Of a DNA stretch of 43,495 bases, positions 38,441 through 43,495 are shown piece after piece. Location: NCBI GenBank assembly GCA_045636545.1, contig JAZTXR010000109.1, positions 1 through 43,495 of the forward strand. The letters are read 5' to 3'. A program made the position numbers and the translations under genes. The notes below the pieces were generated by a model. The model was given only the letters and a program-made list of their open reading frames with translations, was not told the origin of the DNA and made no database searches. The stretch is from HGM04593 sp045636545 (GTDB taxonomy: Bacteria; Bacteroidota; Bacteroidia; Bacteroidales; Bacteroidaceae). How positions within the stretch are numbered: the stretch's first letter is position 1; each line of letters begins with the position of its first letter.

Positions 38441-40465
38441 TTACCAAATGTCCAGACGCTCGTTCTGTGGTACGAACATCGGGCTTTCTTCTGTGATGCC
38501 GAACGCCTCGTACCATGCATCGATGTGTGGGAGTGTGCCGTTTACCCTCCAGCGTGAGAGTGAGTGTACGTCGCTCTTTGTGAGGTTGCGTATCTCCTCG
38601 TCGCGCACGTGGCCTGCCCACACGCCCGAGTATGAGAGGAAGAAACGCTGCTCGGCTGTCAGACCGTCAATTACAGGCAGCGGATTCTCATTTGTGGCAT
38701 TGCGGAATGCCTGCAAAGAGATCATGATACCGCCGTGGTCGGCAATGTTCTCGCCCAATGTGAGCTTGCCGTTTGCATTCAGGCCAGGGAGCACCTCAAT
38801 CTTGTCAAAGAAGTCTACGATAACCTGTGTGCGCTCGTTGAACTTCGCTGCATCCTCGTCGGTCCACCAGTTGGCAAAGTTACCGTCCTTGTCGAACTGA
38901 CGGCCTTGGTCGTCGAATCCATGGGTCATCTCATGGCCGATAACGACACCGATTGCACCGTAGTTGAATGCATCGTCCTCTTCCATGTCAAAGAACGGAT
39001 ACTGCAGTATGCCGGCCGGGAAACATATTTCGTTTGTTGTGGGGTTGTAGTATGCGTTCACTGTCTGTGGTGTCATGTGCCACTCCTCGCGGTCAACAGG
39101 CTTGCCCCACTTCTCGTCGATGTGCTTCTTCCAGCCGAACTCCGACATGTTGCGGCAGTTCTCGGCATAGCTGAGCGCGGGGTCGATGGTGAGTGCGCTG
39201 TAGTCGTCCCACTTGTCGGGGTAACCAATCTTTACGGTAAAGGTGTTCAGTTTCTCGTGGGCAGCCTTCTTTGTCACGTCGCTCATCCACTCCTGTGCAT
39301 CGATGCGCTCACCTAGGGCAATCTGCAGGTTCTTTACAAGCTCGGTCATGCGCTCCTTGGCTGCGGGTGGGAAGTACTTTGCAACATACAGTTCACCTAT
39401 GATGTCGCCCAACGCTCCGTCAACAGCGCTCACGGCACGCTTCCAACGTGGCTGCTGTACCTTCTTGCCGCTGAGCACTGTGCCGTAGAATGCGAATGTC
39501 TCCTCCTCAATAGCATCGCTCAACTCATTTGATGTAGAGCGGATGATGCGCCACTCGAGATATGCCTTGATATCGCTGAGCGGTGTCTCCTTGATGATTG
39601 CTTCAACCTCCTTGATGGCCTCGGGGTGTGCAAGGTTCAATACCTCAATGCCGTTGATTCCAAGGATATTGTAGTATGTCTCCCAGTCGATTCCGGGGAT
39701 GGTCTTCTTCAACTCGTCGAATGACATCTTGTGATAGCTGTTCATCGGGTTGCGGCGCTCTACTCGGCTCAGATGCTTTGCTGCAAGGCGTGTCTCGATG
39801 GTCATCACTGCCTCCATTTTCTTTGTCGCCTCCTGTTCGCTGTTGCCGAAGAGCCTGAACATGTTCACTACATACTCGCGGAACTTGGCGCGTATGTTGG
39901 CTGCCACCTCGCTCTCCTCGCTGTAGTACTCCTTCTCCGAGAGTGAGAGACCACCCTGATAGATGCCCAACTGGTTGCTGTTGCTGTCCATGATGTCTGT
40001 GCCTATGCCTGTGCCGAAGAAGTTGCCCAAGCCCACGCGGTAGTTCTTCGCAATCAATGGGATAATCTCGCTCTTCTCCTTAATCGCAGCTACAGCATCG
40101 ATATAAGGCTTTACAGGTGCAACACCCTCGCTGTTGCGGCGTGTGCTGTCCATTACAAGGTTATAGAGGTCGCCCACTTTCTGCTCGTTGCTGCCGGGCT
40201 CGCTCTTCTTTGCAGCCTGTTCAAGTACAAGCTCCTTGAGCTGTTCGCGGTTCTTCTCGCGCAATGCATCGAACTGTCCGTAGCGTGCATACTCGTCGGT
40301 GATGGGGTTCGCGTTCTGCCAACCGCCTGTCGCATACTGGAAAAAGTCTTCACCGGCATTGTATGTGGTGTCAAGGTTTTCGGTAAGTCTGGTCTTCATA
40401 GTCTCTTTTGTTTCACAGCCTGCGACTCCAAGCGCAACGGCTGTCAGGATAAGTAATCTTTTCAT
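38441..40465 (-). CDS. M13 (neprilysin/PepO) family metallopeptidase, lipoprotein
   Basis: 674 residues from ATG 40465 (MKRLLILTAVALGVAGC). The lipoprotein Cys is at 17, and this start lies 2 nt past the ABC-F stop; ATG 40486 would overlap it and spoil the lipoprotein signal. The full M13 fold is present: an N-terminal part starting DFFQYATGGWQNANPI, and a catalytic part with NAYYNPTTNEICFPAGILQ. The zinc motif is HEMTH (VIGHEMTHGFDDQGRQFD), with ENIADHGG giving the third ligand and Asp. The end FVPQNERLDIW corresponds to the family C-terminal CxxW box without the usual Cys. It cuts oligopeptides at the cell surface or in the periplasm. Probably co-transcribed with the ABC-F gene. Confidence 0.95.
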   Translation of the reverse strand: MKRLLILTAVALGVAGCETKETMKTRLTENLDTTYNAGEDFFQYATGGWQNANPITDEYARYGQFDALREKNREQLKELVLEQAAKKSEPGSNEQKVGDLYNLVMDSTRRNSEGVAPVKPYIDAVAAIKEKSEIIPLIAKNYRVGLGNFFGTGIGTDIMDSNSNQLGIYQGGLSLSEKEYYSEESEVAANIRAKFREYVVNMFRLFGNSEQEATKKMEAVMTIETRLAAKHLSRVERRNPMNSYHKMSFDELKKTIPGIDWETYYNILGINGIEVLNLAHPEAIKEVEAIIKETPLSDIKAYLEWRIIRSTSNELSDAIEEETFAFYGTVLSGKKVQQPRWKRAVSAVDGALGDIIGELYVAKYFPPAAKERMTELVKNLQIALGERIDAQEWMSDVTKKAAHEKLNTFTVKIGYPDKWDDYSALTIDPALSYAENCRNMSEFGWKKHIDEKWGKPVDREEWHMTPQTVNAYYNPTTNEICFPAGILQYPFFDMEEDDAFNYGAIGVVIGHEMTHGFDDQGRQFDKDGNFANWWTDEDAAKFNERTQVIVDFFDKIEVLPGLNANGKLTLGENIADHGGIMISLQAFRNATNENPLPVIDGLTAEQRFFLSYSGVWAGHVRDEEIRNLTKSDVHSLSRWRVNGTLPHIDAWYEAFGITEESPMFVPQNERLDIW

Positions 40466-40466
40466 T

Positions 40467-42395
40467 TTAAATATTGAGTTTTTCAAGTTCTTCCATATTC
40501 TGCTCCCACGCTGTCACTGCCTCGTCGAGCTGTTTTTTCAGTGTGGCGTATCTGGTGAAATTCTCCTGTGTGCTGCCCTCGGCAGTGCTCATCACAGCTT
40601 CCAGTGCTCCAATGGCGCCCTCAATCTCGCCAATGGCCTTTTCGTCGTTCTCAACAAGGCGCTCAATCTTGCGGCGCTGTTTCTGCAGCTGCTTCTCGGC
40701 CTCGTAGCTCAGGCGGTTTTCGTTGGCCGGCTTGGAGACTTCGTTTGTCGCAGCCGTCTTGCCGGTTGCAAGTGCCTCGTTAATGTTGCTTGCATTCTTT
40801 GTCGCAAGGTAGTCATATATTCCGCCCAGATGTTCACGCACCTTGCAGTCGCCGAACTCATAGACTTTTGTCACCAGTCCGTCAAGGAACTCACGGTCAT
40901 GGCTCACAATAATCACCGTGCCGTCAAAGTCACGTATGGCCTCCTTCAGCACATCCTTTGACTGCATGTCGAGGTGGTTGGTCGGCTCGTCGAGAATCAG
41001 CAGGTTCATCTGGCGCAGCAGCAGACGTATCATTGCCAGGCGGCTTCTTTCACCGCCCGAAAGCACCTTTACAGGTTTGTCCGATGCCTCGCCGCCGAAC
41101 ATGAATGCACCCAGTATGTCGCGTATGCGCAGACGTATGTCACCTGTCGCGACATTGTCTATCGTCTGGAACACCGTGAGGTTCTCATCAAGGCTCTGCG
41201 CCTCGTGTTGTGCAAAGTATGCAGGCTCGACGTTGTGACCTATGGTTATCTCGCCGTCAAAGCCAAGCTCGCCAAGAATGCAGCGTACCATGGTTGTCTT
41301 TCCCTCACCGTTGCGCCCCACAAAGGCAACCTTCTCACCACGGTTGATTGTGAAGTTGACACCCTCGAACACGGTGAGTGAACCGAAACATTTTTTTACG
41401 TCATTGCATATTACGGGGTAGTTTCCGCTTCGTGTAGCCGGGGCGAATTTGAGTCTCAAGCGGCTTGTGTCCTCCTCGTCAATCTCAATGGGCACAATCT
41501 TTTCGAGCTGCTTTATGCGGCTCTGCACCTGAACGGCCTTGGTTGGCTTGTAGCGGAAGCGCTCTATGAACTCCTTTATGTCGGCAATCTCCTTTTGCTG
41601 GTTCTCGTATGCGCGTATCTGTTGCTCACGGCGCTCCTTGCGGGTCTCCATGAACTTGTCGTATGATAGTCTGTAGTCATATATCCTGCCGCACGAAATC
41701 TCGATGGTGCGGTTGGTGACTGCGTTCAGGAACGCGCGGTCGTGGCTCACAAGCAGCACGGCATTGCCGCTGCGTGCAAGGAACTGCTCGAGCCATTGGA
41801 TGCTCTCGATGTCGAGGTGGTTGGTCGGCTCGTCAAGCAACAGTATGTCGGGGTGCTGCAACAGCAGTTTTGCCAGCTCTATGCGCATTCTCCATCCGCC
41901 GCTGAACTCGCCTGTGGAACGTGTGAAATCGCTGCGGCGGAATCCCAATCCCACAAGTGCGCGCTCAATCTCAGCCTCGTAGTGGCTGCCGCCCATCATC
42001 GTGTACTGCTCGTTCAGGTGGGTATACTCTTCAATGAGCTGGTGATACTCCTCACTGTCATAGTCGGTGCGCTCGGCGAGCTCGTTGTTCATGCGCTCAA
42101 GAGAGGCTTCCATCTCATGGATATGCGCAAAGGCTTGTTCGGCCTCCTCATACACGGTCCGGCCGTCGGTATGGTGCATCACCTGTGGCAGGTAGCCAAC
42201 GGTGAATCCTTTTGGGCGCGACAATGCTCCCTCGGTGGGTTGCTGTTTGCCGGCAATGATTTTGAGCAATGTGCTCTTTCCCGCACCGTTCTTTCCTACC
42301 AGTGCAATGCGGTCCTTCTTGTTTATGATGAAGCTGACATCGTGGAACAGGTTGGTTCCGCCAAAATCAACACGTATGTTATCTATTGAAAGCAA
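40467..42395 (-). CDS. ABC-F family ATPase (ribosome-associated type)
   Basis: 642 residues with two ATPase domains on one chain and no membrane segment, the ABC-F layout. Domain 1: Walker A GKNGAGKST, signature FSGGW, Walker B ILLLDEPTNHLD. Domain 2: GRNGEGKTT, LSGGERSR, LLILDEPTNHLD. The linker between them (~245-310, KERREQQIRAYENQQKEIADIKEFIERFRYKP) is the P-site tRNA interaction motif region. A C-terminal coiled coil (about 565-642, KQLQKQRRKIERLVENDEKAIGEIEGAI) resembles Uup/YheS. Such proteins act on ribosomes in translation or, in some branches, antibiotic resistance. Which applies here cannot be told. Its leader carries a hairpin. Confidence 0.93.
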   Translation of the reverse strand: MLSIDNIRVDFGGTNLFHDVSFIINKKDRIALVGKNGAGKSTLLKIIAGKQQPTEGALSRPKGFTVGYLPQVMHHTDGRTVYEEAEQAFAHIHEMEASLERMNNELAERTDYDSEEYHQLIEEYTHLNEQYTMMGGSHYEAEIERALVGLGFRRSDFTRSTGEFSGGWRMRIELAKLLLQHPDILLLDEPTNHLDIESIQWLEQFLARSGNAVLLVSHDRAFLNAVTNRTIEISCGRIYDYRLSYDKFMETRKERREQQIRAYENQQKEIADIKEFIERFRYKPTKAVQVQSRIKQLEKIVPIEIDEEDTSRLRLKFAPATRSGNYPVICNDVKKCFGSLTVFEGVNFTINRGEKVAFVGRNGEGKTTMVRCILGELGFDGEITIGHNVEPAYFAQHEAQSLDENLTVFQTIDNVATGDIRLRIRDILGAFMFGGEASDKPVKVLSGGERSRLAMIRLLLRQMNLLILDEPTNHLDMQSKDVLKEAIRDFDGTVIIVSHDREFLDGLVTKVYEFGDCKVREHLGGIYDYLATKNASNINEALATGKTAATNEVSKPANENRLSYEAEKQLQKQRRKIERLVENDEKAIGEIEGAIGALEAVMSTAEGSTQENFTRYATLKKQLDEAVTAWEQNMEELEKLNI

Positions 42396-42460
42396 AATAT
42401 ATTTATTTAATAATGTATATCAATGTTATTGTCTCTTTGCCGGTCTTGGTGTTTTTTTGT

Positions 42461-42505
42461 GCGACCAACGGTCGCAAAGGTACATAATAGATGCGAGAAA
42501 TACAA
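42461..42505 (-). promoter_or_regulatory. Promoter of the ABC-F/M13 operon with inverted repeat at the start site
   Basis: The minus strand has TTG at 42503-42505, a 20-nt spacer and TACCTTTG at 42475-42482, a full match to TAnnTTTG. Directly overlapping the predicted start is the inverted repeat GCGACC-AAC-GGTCGC (42461-42475), a possible operator or 5' hairpin. The untranslated leader would be about 70 nt. Confidence 0.72.
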
Positions 42506-42575
42506 CAAGAGCCTTTCGCTTGGCCTTGTTTTTCGCATATTTTAGAAAAAAATGTAAAAAAACGTGGAAAAAAAT

Positions 42576-42606
42576 TTGCATGTATTGTATACTGTTTATA
42601 TATTTG
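42576..42606 (+). promoter_or_regulatory. Promoter of the Fur/PerR-rubrerythrin unit
   Basis: TTG 42576-42578, a 20-nt spacer and TATATTTG 42599-42606 (exact). The predicted start is about 25 nt upstream of ATG 42638. The region TGTATTGTATACTG between the elements is AT-rich and partly palindromic (GTATAC at 42587-42592), a possible autoregulatory site. Confidence 0.72.
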
Positions 42607-42637
42607 CAATGATTTCAAAAATGAAATATATAACAGA

Positions 42638-43057
42638 ATGGCAACACGAGCAGAATTAAGGGAAGAACTCATCAAAGCAGGCATCCGTCCGTCGGTGCAA
42701 CGTCTGGCAATCTTTGAATATGTGCGACAGAGTTGTGAGCATCCGACAGCCGAGGTGGTTTACGAGGCGTTGTGCGACGAACTGGGTTCGTTGTCGCTGA
42801 CAACGGTCTACAACACTTTGAAACTTTTTGTGGATGCAGGGCTCATCTCAATGCTCACCATTGACGATACCTTCCGCTGCTTCGACGGTAACCGCTGCTG
42901 CCACGCACATTTCCGTTGTAACAACTGCGGCATAATCACCGATCTGCAGATGAATGATGATTTCCTATCGCTTGTCAAAGGGTTGGATGGCTACAAGGTG
43001 ACCGATGCCCAGCTCTATCTCAAAGGCTTGTGTCCCTCCTGTAAGAATAAGAAATAA
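42638..43057 (+). CDS. Fur family regulator, probably PerR-like
   Basis: 139 residues. An N-terminal winged HTH with the family motifs HPTAEVVYEAL and SLTTVYNTLKLFVDAGLI is followed by a dimerisation domain. The regulatory metal region is CHAHFRCNNCG, and the structural zinc site is two CxxC pairs (C94/C97 and C132/C135). An in-frame upstream ATG (42491) runs through the promoter, so MATRAELREEL at 42638 is the start. Fur proteins sense iron or peroxide; the rubrerythrin gene 42 nt downstream favours a peroxide-sensing (PerR) role. The distinction from Fur by sequence alone is not secure. Confidence 0.92.
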   Translation: MATRAELREELIKAGIRPSVQRLAIFEYVRQSCEHPTAEVVYEALCDELGSLSLTTVYNTLKLFVDAGLISMLTIDDTFRCFDGNRCCHAHFRCNNCGIITDLQMNDDFLSLVKGLDGYKVTDAQLYLKGLCPSCKNKK

Positions 43058-43099
43058 AAGATAAAAAACAGAATAATAACAGCTTAAATTTTTACGACT

Positions 43100-43495
43100 A
43101 TGAAAAAGTACATTTGTTCAGTATGTGGTTATATACATGAAGGTGAATCGGCTCCCGAGCGTTGTCCAATGTGCAAGGTACCCTCAAACAAGTTCAACGA
43201 GTTGCAGGATGGTCCCATCCAGTTCGTGCAGGAGCACGTGATTGGCGTTGCAAAGGGTTGCGATGACGAGATGATAAAGGATTTGAACAACCATTTCATC
43301 GGTGAGTGCACCGAGGTAGGTATGTATCTTGCAATGAGCCGCCAGGCCGACCGCGAGGGCTACCCCGAGATAGCCGAGGCTTTCAAGCGCTACGCATGGG
43401 AAGAGGCCGAGCATGCAGCAAAGTTCGCCGAGCTTTTGGGTGACTGCGTTTGGGATACAAAGACAAACCTCGAGAAGCGCATGAACGCCGAGGCC
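43100..43495 (+). CDS. Rubrerythrin with N-terminal rubredoxin-like domain (cut by window end)
   Basis: 132 codons are visible and the gene runs off the window. Residues 1-35 carry a rubredoxin-like iron site of two CxxC pairs (C6/C9 in YICSVCGY and C22/C25 in RCPMCKVP). A ferritin-like diiron domain follows with Glu69 and Glu72 in HFIGECTEVGMYL and EEAEH (101-105). Having the rubredoxin domain first is the reverse-rubrerythrin order. These proteins reduce hydrogen peroxide (and oxygen in some anaerobes) to water with electrons from NADH via rubredoxin-type carriers, in the cytoplasm. It is 42 nt after the Fur/PerR gene on the same strand, in line with co-regulation. It is open at its 3' end. 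Confidence 0.92.
   Translation, partial: MKKYICSVCGYIHEGESAPERCPMCKVPSNKFNELQDGPIQFVQEHVIGVAKGCDDEMIKDLNNHFIGECTEVGMYLAMSRQADREGYPEIAEAFKRYAWEEAEHAAKFAELLGDCVWDTKTNLEKRMNAEA

Overview
The window is a typical Bacteroidales chromosome segment, most like the Bacteroidaceae/Prevotellaceae. Evidence: promoters match the Bacteroidetes consensus (TTG, about 19-21 nt, TAnnTTTG) rather than the sigma70 type. Several exported proteins end in short type IX secretion (T9SS)-like C-terminal domains. There is a carboxypeptidase-regulatory-like plus outer-membrane barrel protein, an AT-rich leader before most genes, and almost no Shine-Dalgarno sequences. I cannot name the species.

Left part (1-18.7 kb): the window opens in the last 37 codons of an ISL3-type transposase, followed by tRNA-Pro(GGG) on the minus strand with its own promoter and terminator. 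Next comes a 2092-residue secreted protein: two tandem copies of an uncharacterised ~520-residue module, a discoidin-like domain, a CotH kinase domain, a dockerin and a T9SS-like tail. A minus-strand cluster follows (MGMT-type alkyltransferase, AlkD-like glycosylase, RmuC, aldo/keto reductase). Then, on the plus strand, come an HD alarmone-hydrolase-like protein fused to a Myb/HTH-like domain, menA - CPBP protease - radA, and an FAD oxidoreductase. On the minus strand are an ECF sigma factor with a membrane partner, and manA.

Middle part (18.7-34.5 kb): an outer-membrane beta-barrel receptor-like gene preceded by a G9 tract; a 1506-residue papain-like protease with LamG and PKD domains; a GH20 hexosaminidase lipoprotein; and a tightly packed eight-gene plus-strand operon (ABC ATPase, permease, YtrA-like GntR repressor, SPFH lipoprotein, rhodanese lipoprotein, SppA, DUF2807 lipoprotein, ICMT-like methyltransferase). 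A 22-bp palindrome at its promoter is a likely operator for the operon's own GntR protein.

Right part (34.5-43.5 kb): a small outer-membrane barrel, a second stand-alone CotH protein, acyl-ACP thioesterase, MetA with an acetyl-CoA-type specificity residue, an M13 metallopeptidase lipoprotein, an ABC-F ATPase, a Fur/PerR regulator and a rubrerythrin cut by the window edge. Interspersed repeats recur in four intergenic gaps; one copy supplies a perfect promoter for menA. I saw no CRISPR array, prophage or rRNA. The least explained content is the duplicated module/CotH surface system, the SPFH-SppA operon, and several structured intergenic elements.
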